Below the pieces are notes generated by a model. The model had not been told where the DNA came from. It worked only from the letters and a program-made list of their open reading frames with translations, and ran no database searches. A program made the position numbers and the translations under genes. A stretch of DNA of 64,000 nt from Polytrichum commune (taxonomy: Eukaryota > Streptophyta > Polytrichopsida > Polytrichales > Polytrichaceae): assembly GCA_950295325.1 (NCBI GenBank), contig OX485805.1, positions 7,130,501 to 7,194,500 on the forward strand, read 5' to 3'. Shown here piece after piece: positions 10,099 through 22,319 of this stretch (its first letter is position 1; the number at the start of each line of letters is the position of its first letter).

Positions 10099-12150
10099 CT
10101 ATGATCCTGGTCCTGGTCCTGGTTCACAAAGGATACGCATGCACGAGGCCAAGAAAACTGCAGAGAATGCCAACAAAACGCTAATCACTGCCACCATGTA
10201 TGCGATCAAAGAAAGTCCAGGTTTATTTCGATTTTTCTCCTTCCCATCAACAGCGTGCAAATTGAAGATGAACTTTGATGGTCCCTTTACTTTTACGTTA
10301 TTGATCCGCTTTCTTAACACCTGCAAATTCAATATGTGTTTGTTATTCGAATATGATGGATCGAACCCCATATCAAAGAAAACACTTACCTAACAAATGC
10401 CAAACCTTAGCTTTAACTTAACTTATTGATATTGAGTATTCAAATAGCATGGACATTGGTTGCAAGCATAATACGAACTAGGAAATGGATGTGGTAGGTG
10501 TCTAGGACAACATATGTCCATTGCCGGATGTATGTAGCAATCAGAAAAAACATTTGGCCTTGCCAATACAAAACTAACAGTTCTTGATGTTCTTACTAGT
10601 CTTTTTCCGTAATGGAAGGCCAAGATATTTTCTTAACATGTTTATTTTCCATTGGATGCAAGGAAGCACTTTATCATCCGTAATCACTGGCCATGCCATG
10701 ATCTAACCACTACATCTAGTAATGGACATGCATGGCCTTGCCATATTAGTTGTAATGGGCACCTACTAATGTTAGCTTGGGATTCATGGTGTCTACATAA
10801 ACTCATCCATTGTGGAGGTGAAAACATAGTGAATTATATTACAGCATGTAAATGACTATTTTGAGAATTTTTACTCCAAAAATAATATAAAAAATTCAAA
10901 TCAATCTAATGTACTCCAATTGTAAAAATCTTGGTTTTATTAAACCCCCTTCATCCATGATGGATAAGTTTACATAGATGTCAAGAACCCCAAGGCCCCC
11001 AACCTACTTGCTAGTACTCTTGTTTGTGGTGGTCAGGCCAAGATATATTATTGACATGTTTATTCTTCGTTGGATAAGAGGAAACGCATTATCATTCACA
11101 ATCGATGACCACTACATCTGGTAATGGTAATGGACATTTGTGGCCATGTCATCAATGAGCACCCAATACCTACCTGCCGCCATCACGGTTGGATAGGTTA
11201 GGCACCTACTAATAGCATGTCCACCCTAGGCTAATCGCTACCCCTTGACAACATAAGGAGTCCCTCTTGATAGGAAAAGTTCATCTCTTTCGAAACTTTA
11301 CAGCTATCGGTAAGGATTTTTCGTCCTAATCATAATAACCTCACCAAATATAATGTATTGCACTTTCGCCCGTTCACTTCATTGCATACAAACAAACCAA
11401 AACTCCTTTCAAAATGGAAACTCTCCCAACAATGTGGGCCAATCGCTGATCCTAGTGTGAGCATCCTGTAAGTTACAATGATGCGCAAGTGAAAAAAGCA
11501 TTCACCTTCAATGAGAGCTTCTCGTTGGCAATGGTTTTCTCCAAGGCCCACTGTGCGGAGAGCTTCTGCACGACTGCACCGATCGTGACGACGGACGCGA
11601 GCAGGGACAATGTGAACGACGTCCACCAGTTGGTGCACCGCAGGACGGCTGCTTGCGCAACGGCCGTGAACACAACGCCCTGGAACACAATGAAGAACCC
11701 GATCAGCTGGTAAATCTCGTTGCGGATGTGGCCACGTTGCGCTTCCTTCACCTCGCTCCGCTTCGTGAACATGTGAAACCCCGCCTCCCACTCCTGAAAC
11801 GCAATATGGAGTTTCGGGTGCTTCCCACTATTGAGCTCCAACAGATTGTTGGCCACTACCTCGGACACGACCAGCTCCTCATCATCCCCTGGCAAAGAAA
11901 GGCCTGTGTCGATCTGAACAGGCACAGAGCCTTCGTCGTTATTGCTCACACCTGATCGTGGCGTTGCAACTGAATCAGCTTCTAAATTTCGACCCCTTAC
12001 TTCAGTGCCGGTCTCCCCATCTGCTGCTGATCCTTCCCTTCTACGCGACCGGACACCCTCTGGCAAACTTTCTCCGTTGAAGCTTGACTGCTGCTGATGA
12101 TATAAGCAAGTGCAAGTGGAACAATGGGCTGCTTCGAGAGTGGGCGCCAT
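10099..12150 (-). CDS. Three-pass membrane protein of unknown function, copy A (two exons)
   Basis: Exon 1 is 11506-12150 and exon 2 is 10099-10320, joined in phase 0 across a 1,185-bp GT-AG intron (donor GTGAAT, acceptor TTTGCAG). The product is about 288 residues. The N-terminal 140 residues are polar and probably disordered. The conserved core starts RNEIYQLIGFF, with membrane segments near residues 148-166 and 178-195 (IVFQGVVFTAVAQ, then SFTLSLLASVVTIGAVV), around a conserved CTNWW. A third segment near 251-274 is in exon 2 (LIAYMVAVISVLLAFSAVFL), followed by CMRILCEPG. The paralogue at 45092-47465 has the same layout, with the intron at the same codon. I know this family only as uncharacterised proteins of non-seed plants. 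No catalytic motif is visible. Confidence 0.8.
10615..10800. repeat. Dispersed repeat family E, copy 1 (in intron of gene A)
   Basis: Blocks AGGCCAAGATAT, ACATGTTTATTTTCCATTGGAT, CACTACATCTAGTAATGGACA and GGGCACCTACTAAT recur in the same order at 11020-11230 and, more diverged, at 23525-23750. Both copies in the intron point the same way. Ends and class are not known. Confidence 0.6.
11020..11230. repeat. Dispersed repeat family E, copy 2 (in intron of gene A)
   Basis: Second copy of the family described at 10615-10800, about 400 bp downstream in direct orientation, with CACTACATCTGGTAATGG and TTAGGCACCTACTAATAG as clear landmarks. Confidence 0.6.
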
Positions 12151-12608
12151 AGCCCAAATTACTTGAACAAATAACCAGGCTGCAAGGTGGTAAGGAACTT
12201 GGAAGCTTCAAGGCGCCTCGGGGGTGTCAGGAGAATAAATGCAATGGGGAAAGACATCGATCATAATCTGTGGATTATACAAGTTACGTGCCCAGGAATC
12301 TGCCGCGAGCTATGCATCATGCAGGGAGGGTGTCGTTGAAAATTGAACCTGAGCGCAGTGAGCGGCATCATCAACAAGTCTGTATCGATTACCGACAAGT
12401 CTGTATCTGAAGAAGAGTGGGCCCAGTTACCTATTTAGCATTGAGTACAATAGCCAAACTCTAATTCTGGTGAGGCATGTTGCCCTGTTATAGTGGGCTA
12501 CATCTTGAGCAATTTTTTCTATTTATGTACATCAGCATTTGCCAAGGATTTTGTTCTTCGATGTGGGCCCTCGAACTATAACAGTCGGATGTTGGGAGCT
12601 CAGTTAGA

Positions 12609-12679
12609 TTTTATTTTATTTTTTGAGACAGAAGGCCAACCGGGCCAACGCCAAAATGAATACCACAAAAGAAAATCAC
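12609..12679 (-). mobile_element. 71-bp LINE 3' tail insertion with target duplication
   Basis: On the minus strand this reads as the last ~55 bp of the LINE at 1093-2270 (GTGGTATTCATTTTGGCG, GGCCTTCTGTCTC) followed by an A-rich tail. Exact direct repeats AGCTCAGTTAGA flank it at 12597-12608 and 12680-12691. It is an extreme 5' truncation from the same LINE family. Confidence 0.9.
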
Positions 12680-12691
12680 AGCTCAGTTAGA

Positions 12692-13235
12692 ATTTGAGGC
12701 TCCCTATATAGCTTTTTGAGCATCCCATTGCTATATTTTGAGAGCCCACTAAACGAGCACTAAGTGTTAAGTAATGTTATGAAATTCATGCCATATTATT
12801 TTAAATTTATTCAACATTTTTAAAATTAGTTATGAAATTTTAAAGTATTATGCTAGAGTGTGCTATAGTAGATTTCAAAAGGTCTCGTTTTGGGATTAAG
12901 CAACTCTTACCATAGAATCAAATCTTGTTTACTAATTACCTCTAAGTTTATCTTTACACACACATCATGTGTCTTGGAACTTGACACTTAAAGAGCTAAT
13001 TCCACACTACCTTAGCTCTAAATACACTCACCAAGTGTGCTATATCCGACACCCTAGCCAACCAATCATAGGAAGAGGAAGGAATTTTCTTGGGTTTGAA
13101 ACCATGCTCACCTTGTCATATTTAAAGAGATTGTGTTCTTTGTTTTTTGTACTTGTTTCTCCCAAGGACGTGCTTCTAAATTTTTTCTTGGAGATGGGCT
13201 CCACCTACAGTAACTCCGACACCTCCCCTCCCTCC
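12692..13235. other. Intergenic, no gene recognised
   Basis: AT-rich sequence; no supported gene or element. Confidence 0.4.
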
Positions 13236-13238
13236 TTA

Positions 13239-14580
13239 GGGCCAAGTTCCATGTACCGGTCCCAGTCCGTTTTTTAAATGGGTGAGAAACGGGTGACATC
13301 ATCCAAAAAAGGGTGATGTCACTCATTTTATGGAGGGGTACTTCTATGTGGGGTGTCGGTTTTTCGATTTCCTACTTTCTAACTAAATTTGGTGAGTGAT
13401 AAGACATGACACTTTATGAAGGTCACCATCAATGGAGGTCATCATCATTTAACTTTTCATAGTTGATTTGCACATCAATTCCCATACATTTTTTGAATGA
13501 ATTCCAAATTATGTGTTGTTGATATGTGTAGGTTGGTAAAATTGTCATCTATAGAAATATGTAAATATTTATATATATTATTTTTAAAGTTGAAATCGTC
13601 ATTGTACATTGTTTATAAGTGATTTTTAATACTTTTTTTATTAAACCCAACACGTAACATGGGCCATCATTAGTACATATTGACTAGAATTAAGATGACG
13701 GTAGTCTAGAATGAATTTAAAGTAAAAGCACATAGTTCATTACTTTTGCATTAATAGATTTGCAAAAATAACATGTGTTTACATGGTTTAGGGTTTGTTA
13801 CATGGTTTGTAGCATGGTTTAGGGTTTGCCTCATAAAATAACTGAATTATTCCAGAGGAGAGATTCCTCATGTGATTGTCAATATGTGGTTTAGCTTATT
13901 GACGTAATCCATGAATATTCTGATTACTTTGGCCAAGATTGGGTAAAAGGCTATAGCAGGACAACCTAATTTAAAATCATAATTAATCTAAGAATGTCAA
14001 CAATTTTGATTAATGTTGACCACATTGTAAATTTCAAGTTATACTAATTTTTCAAAATTAAATGCAAGAGTATGAACTATACCCAAGTGCCCCCGGTTTT
14101 GGTAAGTAAATGGCCTACTCATTGCCGGATTGTTGTTTGGGTAATTAGAGTGAGGCGAGTGGTTGTCAACATTGCATGTATTGATCCATTGAGATTTTTT
14201 AAGTTTATACCTCTAATTAATAAGATATAGTGTTAAGATCTAGATTCTAAAAACATCATAAAATACGCATCCCCTAGGAGTACTCCTCAAAAGAAAGGAC
14301 TTGAAGAACAAAGTGGCCTTTAGTACCCAAGGGTGTACCCTAGGTGACTGGCCGATCCGGTCACCGGAGCTTTCTAACCGGTACATGTCCTTCTTGTGAC
14401 CATTAGGACTGCCGGTCCTTTGGCAGCCGTTCTTGCACAACACAAAATGTGGGGCACCCATCCATGGGGGGTACCGGTCCTTGGGTGAGAGGGATGGGCA
14501 CATGGCACCACCCTCTTTTTACCGGCCCACTCGTTTATTTAAAAAAAAATGGACCAAGACTGGTACATGGAACCTTGCCC
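13239..14580. mobile_element. PIF/Harbinger-like element, TTA target duplication
   Basis: The left end GGGCCAAGTTCCATGTACC (13239) pairs with the right end, whose complement is GGGCAAGGTTCCATGTACC (ending 14580). The imperfect repeat extends about 40 bp through a GTCC...TTTTTTAAA stretch. TTA flanks both sides (13236-13238, 14581-14583). There is no transposase; the middle is AT-rich with short frames only. A GC-rich part with several ACCGG/CCGGT motifs occupies 14340-14530. Ends differ from those of the elements at 5363 and 16467, so it is a separate family. Confidence 0.78.
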
Positions 14581-14583
14581 TTA

Positions 14584-15835
14584 GTTCACTACATCGGAAC
14601 TTTGGGAACCCTAGGACCTTTAAGTTTGGTACGTAGGGAATAAGATAGGGAATCATACCTTATTATTTGTGTTCGGCCATCATGACCAAACACCCACCTT
14701 TTTTAGTTGGGCCCCCACTACTATTACCCAAGGTTAAACGCAGTCAATTATTATAGCATGTACCTTTTCTATTTCTAATCAAATTAACACGATAATTAGC
14801 ATCAGATGCCCTGAATTAGTCTAGATGAATCCACTTGAGATGAATTAATCACAAATCTATGGAGGGGGGGGGGGGCAGTTTTTACCATGCCCCCATTACC
14901 TTGGTAATAATGGTGGGGATCTAGCTCAAAGAATTGCATGTCTAGCCCTAACCCTATAATTGTGACCTCCATGTGCACTAGTGTAAGCCATTATTCATTT
15001 TGTTGTAGTAGCCAAAGTGGTGATCATCATCAATTCTTCTTATGTGAGTTTACTTAGATGTAATGTGAAAACTCATCCTAGACTCTACTAATACTACTAC
15101 TTTGGGGGCAATTTTATCATTTATAAAAAAATCAAGATTTGTCAAAAATAGATCTTATTTGGACAAAATATTCCGTTATTAAGTTTGAGGTAGGCATTTT
15201 GCAAAATTTTGTTGATGTGCACCAAGCCTTGGCCTTGGCAAGTTGTGCTTTTGTCCCTCTTGAATATGACAACTCTTAAATATGCTATTGCTTGGACACT
15301 CCTTGTTAATATGAAAGTGCACATAATATTATTTCGCTATGTGGGTTGGATCCATGACCTAGGAATATGTCAATTATATTCTATGGGCCCTTGAACAAAT
15401 TGGGAATACTTGTTTATTATTCATACATACATGCTGAACTTGGAAATTTTGGTGGAGGTATATTCCCGGCATTATTTGTAGGAAATTTTTGTTCATCACA
15501 TGATTTTCCGTAGGAAACATTGTTCATCCCAATATGATTCCTTGGAATTATTATTAATGAAAGCATTATCAATAAAAATACCAATATTTTTCACAATATT
15601 CTTACTATTCAAATTGGCACTATCCATTATTCATATCACCATCAGTTTCTTCCTACTTTCTAAGTTTCTTCCCATAAGGTAAGATAGTGGAGGCCCATGT
15701 CATATGTTAAATATAGAATGAAACTCAACCATATAGTTGAATAATGTTATCCATGGGAGATCGCTAAATTAAACTAATATAATCATTATCATGTCGGTGT
15801 CTTCCTGTGTTAAGAGGTTGCCACTTAAGGCAAGA
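14584..15835. other. Intergenic, no gene recognised
   Basis: AT-rich. A run of 12 Gs lies near 14865-14876. No gene-like frame was recognised. Confidence 0.4.
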
Positions 15836-15839
15836 TGTG

Positions 15840-16150
15840 CACCTAATTCAATAATTTATCTTAATTAAACACCTATATTTGAGTGGTGTATGCTTGGTGT
15901 GGATCTAAAAACAAACACCAAAAGACATGTGTTGAAAAGAGATTGGACTACATTCCCAAAAGTTGTTAATCATTCTAGATCCAATAGTCAACATAATTTA
16001 AGAGGGAGGGGGACTTATATGATCATTTAATAACTCATAGAATGAAGTTCACTTTGATAATGAATAGAATATTCATACGAGCTCCAATTTTTTTGAGGAA
16101 TGAGGGTACAGACTACAGACACGATTGTATATGTTAATCATCTCTCACCG
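15840..16150. repeat. Dispersed repeat family D, copy 2
   Basis: Contains AACACCTATATTTGAGTGG, GGTGTGGATCTAAAAACA, GAGATTGGACTA and CAATAGTCAACATAAT in the family order, the best-preserved copy with that at 27955-28320. Confidence 0.65.
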
Positions 16151-16231
16151 ATTGTGTGTTTCATAGATTCCTTTGAGAAGTGGACCCATTGACCCTTCCA
16201 TATAAGTCAAACTTGCCTAAGTTAACCCACC

Positions 16232-16451
16232 CAGTTCCCGGGAAGTTTTTGGGCATAGTGGGTCAACATCCTAGTGCTTCTAAATTAAGCCGGTTTGATC
16301 CTCCAGTTTTTCTTTCTTCATTTGAGGCATATTCTTCTATAGATTCATCTAAAATGATTGGTAAGTCTCCCGAAGACTCGAACTTCAATCGGTTATTTCT
16401 CAAACTCAACCGGTTCATCTGTAACTAGCTGTCGGCTCTCCCTGAGCAGTG
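16232..16451. mobile_element. Small hAT-like MITE (family H), copy 1
   Basis: A 220-bp element beginning CAGTTCCCGGGAAG and ending in CTCCCTGAGCAGTG. The 8-bp flanks AACCCACC (16224-16231) and AACCCACT (16452-16459) match at 7 of 8. The body carries repeated CCGGTT motifs near both ends (AACCGGTTCATCTGTAACTA). CAGTG-like ends with 8-bp duplications suggest hAT. Copies also lie at 30524-30751 and 44259-44484. Confidence 0.75.
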
Positions 16452-16466
16452 AACCCACTCATATGA

Positions 16467-17588
16467 GGGCCAGTTTACACTAGGGACCACGAAGTCGGAC
16501 CACGAAGTCGGACCATGGAAAATGGCCTTTGTCAATGGTCCGAGTTCATGGTCCGATTTCCATGGGCCGACTTCATAAAAAATCAGTTTTGAGAGCCTTG
16601 GGCCCCTCACTAGGTGTAAACCGAATATGAACCAAGAAGAATGACCATGCACCAAAAGTGAAGGTGCTGATTTTTTTTAATACATGCCCAAAAAGGGCAA
16701 TTTTGAGAAAAATTCAAGTTTGACCATTCTCTTGTCTTCTTTTGGGCTTCACTTGTCTTCACTTCTTGTTAAATGTGTCGAAGATGTGGCTTGCAAATCT
16801 TCTCACAACAATTTTTACAAAAAAATGAGCGATCTAATTTGTACATGTTCAATGTAATTTACATGTGACATGTACCTTGTGTTGTCACTACACTAAATAG
16901 GATATTTAGTGTTTGATTATACTCAATGTTGTTACCACCCTACCTTGCTCAACACTAAAATTCAATTCTTTGATAATAAGTGTTAGAAGATTTCCCATTG
17001 CGGTTCTTTTGACCACCCTGATTTACAGTCACTAAACGACTACATATTTTTCTTTTTCATTATGAAACTATAATTTAAAACATTTTGGAGCGTGTAATAT
17101 ATCGTTGGAAAGGTATTTTCAAGACCTTTCCAATGATATGTTACAAGCCCCCAAATTCCAACCATTTCAATTAGTAGAGCAAGAAAACAAATCTGCACTC
17201 AAATTCTTGAGTTTAGATGTCCCACGTTGTTTGGTGAAACACGTGGGAGCCGGTTTAAGGGGTAGGGAAAGGTAGTAATGATATGTCTCATGGGCTATGA
17301 TATGATTAAAGCACATAAAGGGTATATTTTTAAATTTTTTATATTAAAATGGCATTTCTTTGCCGTAGGCCCTTGCCTTTTCCTACTAGACCACCTCTCT
17401 CACTAGAAAACCCATTGAATCATGTTAGTGCATTTATTAGGCCTTAAAATTTGTATTTTGGGGACCTCGACCTTCATGGTCCCTCTGACATTTTTTCCTT
17501 AGTGTAAACCAAGATGTCCCAAGACAACTTCAACAGCCTATCAATTGCCTTGCAGAGCCTTGGTCCATAACTTAGTGTAAACCGGCCC
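16467..17588. mobile_element. Harbinger-like element related to the one at 5363-5807
   Basis: The left end GGGCCAGTTTACACTAGGG (16467) pairs with the right end, which reads GTGTAAACCGGCCC (17575-17588). TGA flanks both sides (16464-16466, 17589-17591), a 3-bp duplication slightly off the usual TWA. The segment 16600-16660 (CCTCACTAGGTGTAAACCG, GAATGACCATGCACCAAAA) is the reverse complement of 5630-5690 in the shorter element, so the two are relatives in opposite orientation. About 700 bp of unrelated AT-rich sequence fills the middle. No transposase. Confidence 0.72.
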
Positions 17589-17591
17589 TGA

Positions 17592-18700
17592 GCAGGCACC
17601 ACCCACCCACATTGTTCAAGGTTGAAGTCCTCACATGCATGTCCAATGGAAAGGCACCAAACTAAATGCAAGTTCGCATTAAAAAATCTTATACTTATTT
17701 AGAATACTCCACAAAAAATTCTTAATGATGTATAACTTGCCAACATGCTAATCTAAAACCTTCAAAGAACCACTTTCTTCAAAGCCAGCATAATTTGGTC
17801 ACATAAATATGATAGATCGCGTGCATCTGTGTGGAGTCCACTTGTCAAAATAATAGCCTACGATTCTTGGTGGTTTTCAAAGTCACAAAATAGTAGCCCA
17901 ATCTCCCCCCCCCCCCCCCAAAAGAAAAGAAAAGAATAAACAAACAAAAACACAAGGGCAAGGGAACTTTGACCACTAATTTCACATGTTGATCAAATCT
18001 TTATCCAAGTAAATTATATTTAATCCCAACACTACTAGAGAGAAAATAAACGCTGACCTTAGTGGGATTAGTGTGATTGAAATGTCCGTTCGACCCACCC
18101 TTGGTATTATGTCCACTAAATATAATATCAGTGGTGCAGGCTACTAACCCCTCTCGAGTGGGCACTATATATAGTAATCAAGGTGACCAAAGTGACCATG
18201 GGATCTTAATGATTGGATGTTCTGTGTATTGGTGGGGCTAGTGCGGTTGTAGTGTTGTAGGGGTATATGATCTCTTTTCTTCGTGAGATGGCCGCCGAGT
18301 CATGGAACTTCTTAGTAGTTCATTGTATGCGAGGGTTAGTATCACATGTTTAGTGGTTTGGGTTCCATTCCTAATGCCTTGTACGCGCACTATATTATGA
18401 TGTAGGTGACTTGGCATCTACTATGTGAGTTACTTGGCAAAACAATATGGCCATCGGCCCTTACCATGAGTTGCGACAGTTCCTTAGCCAGTGTTAGCAT
18501 TAATTCTTTTGTTATCTTAATTATTTATTGGTTGGTGGATACTTGGGGTTGCTATGGTGGTTGTGTGTTTTTTGGTAGCGCTTCATTGTTTTTTATCCTT
18601 CTTTTGTGTAGAATTTATAGACATAGCATATTATATGGCGATGACGTTGATTTCGTCAAATGTGTGTTTGATGCTTAGTGTAGGGATTTGAAATGTTCTA
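17592..18700. other. Intergenic, no gene recognised
   Basis: Includes a run of 14 Cs near 17906-17919 followed by an A/G-rich stretch. A 90-codon frame at 18406-18678 has no recognised motif. Confidence 0.35.
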
Positions 18701-18736
18701 TCAATATTTTCTATAGAAGGGGTGTGTGTGGCTGCC

Positions 18737-20027
18737 CTAGCACTGCTCGTGATGACTATTAGTGGATTTACCTTCCATCCTCTGTTGATTATATCGTCTA
18801 TTAGTGGATTCTATTTTTCTATTTTTTCTAATTATAGTTTCATTTGGTATTCTATCATTACAGTATGTGATTTCCATGAATTGTATTGTTAGATTATCAT
18901 TAGGTTTTGTTGGTGGTGGGGATTGATATGGTAGTCTTTTCACATATAAGAGGTCTGGTTTGAATATGACATTGCAGTGACATCTTTGTTTGCCACACGT
19001 GCAAGGTAATAACCATGGGGGGACTGTGTTTTTTGGGGGGCAATTGTTGAACGTGCATGTATTCATTAGAACATAGCACCTTGACTATTGTGATGGCACT
19101 ATAAGTTTTCTTAACTCCCATAATGCCTTATTATGTCTTTTAGTTCATAGGGCATGTATGTGGTGTTGTTTGCACTTTAAAATTACATGTAGCCATGTAT
19201 CAAGGTTTGAGGACTTACATATAGGGCATGCAATTGATGGGAAGGCTTCCCTACCAAAGAACAATTGTTTTATGGCGTTCCCCATGTATTGACCATGTCT
19301 TAGTTTTAGAAGGCGTGTTTTTTGAGATTCAGTTATGTTTTTGTTTGTCCAAAACTTATTTGATAACTCATTATCTATTTTCTCATTGGCTATCCATTTA
19401 TCTATGTTGGGATATAGTATGGGGATCATTTCTAGATATATATTCTTATCATATTTCATGAGATGTTTTTTCAAGGAATCTAATAAGTCCTTTGTCAGGG
19501 GTTGTTCCCATTGACGGCCAATCGTCTCTTTGGTAGTAGTACGGTGTTGAGTGGGCAAATTCATGTGGTTGTGAGGCGTTGGAGTGTTCTTTTGATGTAC
19601 CCTCTTTAGCAAGTGTGTTGGCTTCTTCGTTTCCTATGATGTTTGCATGTGCTCTTACTTTGTATAGTGTTGTGGGTTGAGTTCTTTGTGTAAGGAAGTT
19701 GACTATTTCTTCCAAAATGGTTTCATCGGGGTGGTTGTTGTGTAGTGCGGGGTGTTTTGTTTGTTTTTTTTTGTTTTTTTATCACATTTAGGTCATTAGG
19801 GCAATCTATGAAGATATGTGCGGGTTCATTTGGGAAGTCTTTATTTATTATTGTAAGGGCGTGATGTATGGCCATTAATTCTAGTCTAAATATGTTTTGT
19901 AGGCCTGGTCATTGTATTGCCAATTTAATATTTTTTTCGTGGTTATATACACCGTATCTAGCTTCTTCCAGTAGCCATATATCGCCTACTTTTTTTGGAG
20001 GGTTAAAGGATCCATCTGTGTAGAAGC
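18737..20027 (-). pseudogene. Decayed LINE (RNase H family), RNase H and CCHC end
   Basis: Read on the minus strand from 20027. First comes an RNase H start FYTDGSFNPPKKVGDIW, then LELMAIHHALTII. After frameshifts follows LYKVRAHANIIGNEEANTLA. These are three RNase H motifs; the last catalytic Asp (usually EAD) is Asn here. Next come the basic segment LLKLRHGQYMGNAIKQLFF and a zinc knuckle CPICKSSNLDTWLHVILKC (C-x2-C-x9-H-x4-C). Last is FKPDLLYVKRLP followed by FMEITYCNDRIPNETIIRK. The polymerase part is missing. It is the same family as 37020-41440 and 33000-33680. Several stops make it a dead copy. Confidence 0.82.
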
Positions 20028-20445
20028 CTCAATACTACTAACACTAATGAATCCCATTCAATGTAAGATTCATGACCCCATTGAATATTATCTACTTCCA
20101 AAATCTAGCAAGTACAAAAACTTGTCAATTTCTCACTAGAGCTAGAGAGAATATTGAGAATCTCAAGAATAACTCAATGGCAACATGTTTTAGCAAGGTT
20201 GAATCTTGAAATGTGAATGTGATTCAATTTAAACTTCAAATTAATAGAATAACGCAAGTCTCAAATTGTAGTTTGTCTTGTGTTTTGCAGATAATAGAGT
20301 TAAATGTAAAGTGTGGGCATTAGTTGGGTCAAATGAGGGTTCAAACCCCCAATTGGAATTAATCATGAAACTCTACCTCCAGTTCATTGAAGTAATGACA
20401 AATTACCGTCATTGCATTAATTTGACTATGCTCATTGGTGGTGGC

Positions 20446-21208
20446 CAAAGGTTACCCCCTTCCTCGTTTTCTTGGCCAAGGAGGGGAGGAAGTAGATTAC
20501 TAAGCAAACGATCCTTAAAAACCCACTCTTCGCACAAATGGTAGAATGAAATTCCTCCCTCCACCTCCCCCAAGGGGAATATCATCTGGCACAAAGCTAA
20601 GACACAAAAAGAAGCAGCTTTCCTCTGGTCGGTGATCCACAAGGCAATCACAATATATGAATGATGCAATAAAATCTCGTTGGAGATTGACAAAAGTTTG
20701 CCCCATTGTGGCCCTACGTCGGTGGAATATGTGGAACATAGGTTTTACAGTTTCCCGCTGGCCCAACAAAGGTGGCGATACGCGGCCAACATCATTTGGC
20801 AATTTTTTGCAAAACAAAGGAATCTCAGCCCACGGAAGTCCTTTTTTCTATGATACAATTTCTCTTTGATCAACCTCTATGCAAAACCCTTAGGCGGTTC
20901 AACCGCCATTGGTTCTTTATGAGGAGTAATCTCCCGTGGATAATCTGGCGTCAACAAAACGATCTGGTCCTTTACAATTTGTAGAGGTCCATTGAGAAAA
21001 CACGTCAAGCCATTTCGGACACCCTGCAAGATTATGGAAGGATTTCGTGGAAACAAACTCTCAAGGATCTTGAAGAGGCACTAGACGTGGGCTACCAAGA
21101 CGTCATGAATGAATTCGATTCGACCTGGGGTGTCAAAAACCTTATTGTGACCCAAAGTAACTTAGTTATCACTTGGATGGATAGGCCGCAAATGAGCATT
21201 ATTTCTTG
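20446..21208 (+). pseudogene. Decayed LINE ORF2 C-terminal fragment, family of 1093-2013
   Basis: The translation lines up with the fragment at 1093-2013: EAAFLWSVIHKAITIYE against EAAFIWSIWHKAVAVNE, then YVEHRFYSFPLAQQRWRYAA, NLPWIIWRQQNDLVLYN and NEFDSTWGVKNL. Most zinc-binding Cys residues are lost, and stops occur near 20663 and in the middle. The A-rich stretch after 21295 may be what is left of the tail. This is an older copy of the same LINE lineage. Confidence 0.8.
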
Positions 21209-21499
21209 ATTTCCACTTGGGTCACGTTGGGTCGCCCGGGTTGATTGTATTTTGGGTTCCTTCTTACAATTGAATTTTCAATATGTGCCAAAAATTTAAA
21301 AAAATAATAATGACAGACAAAGGATCCAACCAAGTTGAGAAGGCCTAGCAAAGCCTTGATGTGTACATGGGCCACGTTAAATGGGAATTTGACATGCCTA
21401 CAGTCAATCACACTTAATAAGTTCAAATATGTATGAATACCTGTGAAAGTAGAAGGTATGAACTAAACTATTATAAGCTAAGAAAACTAAAAATAGCAC

Positions 21500-21900
21500 A
21501 AAATATAAGTATTATTTTAGAATGACAAAAGACCCTTTCAAATGGTAAGCCACATACATTATAACCTCAACGCTAATGAGAATTTTGTAAAATCTTTTAC
21601 TTTCAAGTTCATTACATGCTTTTAGTTTCAACTTGGGAATGAAATCCTAGTCAATTACTTATTTACTAAGGGGAAGTGAACATATTTTGAATTTTGGGCC
21701 TTCAAGGTGAAATGCACTCAATATGGGATTTGTGGACAAGCGACCTTCAAAATTGCAAGGGCGAATCTTTTTTTGGGAATTGGGCGTGGTGGAGAACAGT
21801 TGTCGGTCGAGATAAAAAAATAAATAGAAATTGGCAGGATTACCCGGGGGTGCTAGATCGAAAGCCTTGGCCCTAACATCCCCTTCCCCCCATGATGGGG
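21500..21900 (+). repeat. Dispersed repeat family F, copy 1
   Basis: Shares GACCCTTTCAAATGGTAAGCC, AATGAAATCCTAGTCAATT, GCACTCAATATGGGATTTGTG and GACCTTCAAAATTGCAAGGGC with 42035-42500 in direct orientation and with 41860-41960 in reverse. It is part of the fold-back family described at 41690-42650. Confidence 0.65.
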
Positions 21901-22319
21901 TTATGGCTCAGCTGGCTGGGGACCGCCCAAATGGCATGAACTCTAGCCCCAGCCACAATAACACGTCACAAAACCAAAGACAATCTAGGCTGGCAATTTT
22001 TTGAGGTTTCAATTGTCATAACCTGGCTTCAAGTATCAAATCTTGGATACTTGGACTTAATTTTGTATGGTAAGTACTACTGACTGGCATTTGGAGACCA
22101 TTCACTGTTGAGATGTTCCAAATTCATTTTTTTGGGTAGAGTTCATCCATTTAGTTGAAGTTCTGAGAATTTAGGTTAGGGCATTACAAGCATCAGAATA
22201 AATAAATAAATAAATATTATAAAAATCACACCCAATTAAATTGTTGACGATATTTTTGGTCATGCATTAGTGTGGAGATAATGAAGAGATTCCCCACAGC
22301 ATTTTGCAAGAATCATTAA

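Noticed and set aside
16885..16990. Third copy of family X (ACTACACTAAATAGGATATTT)
   Set aside because: Only the terminal-repeat-like words match; the body does not align with the other two copies.
21896..21960. tRNA gene or tRNA-derived SINE head (TGGCTCAGCTGGC box A-like)
   Set aside because: Box A matches, but I find no box B or cloverleaf within range.
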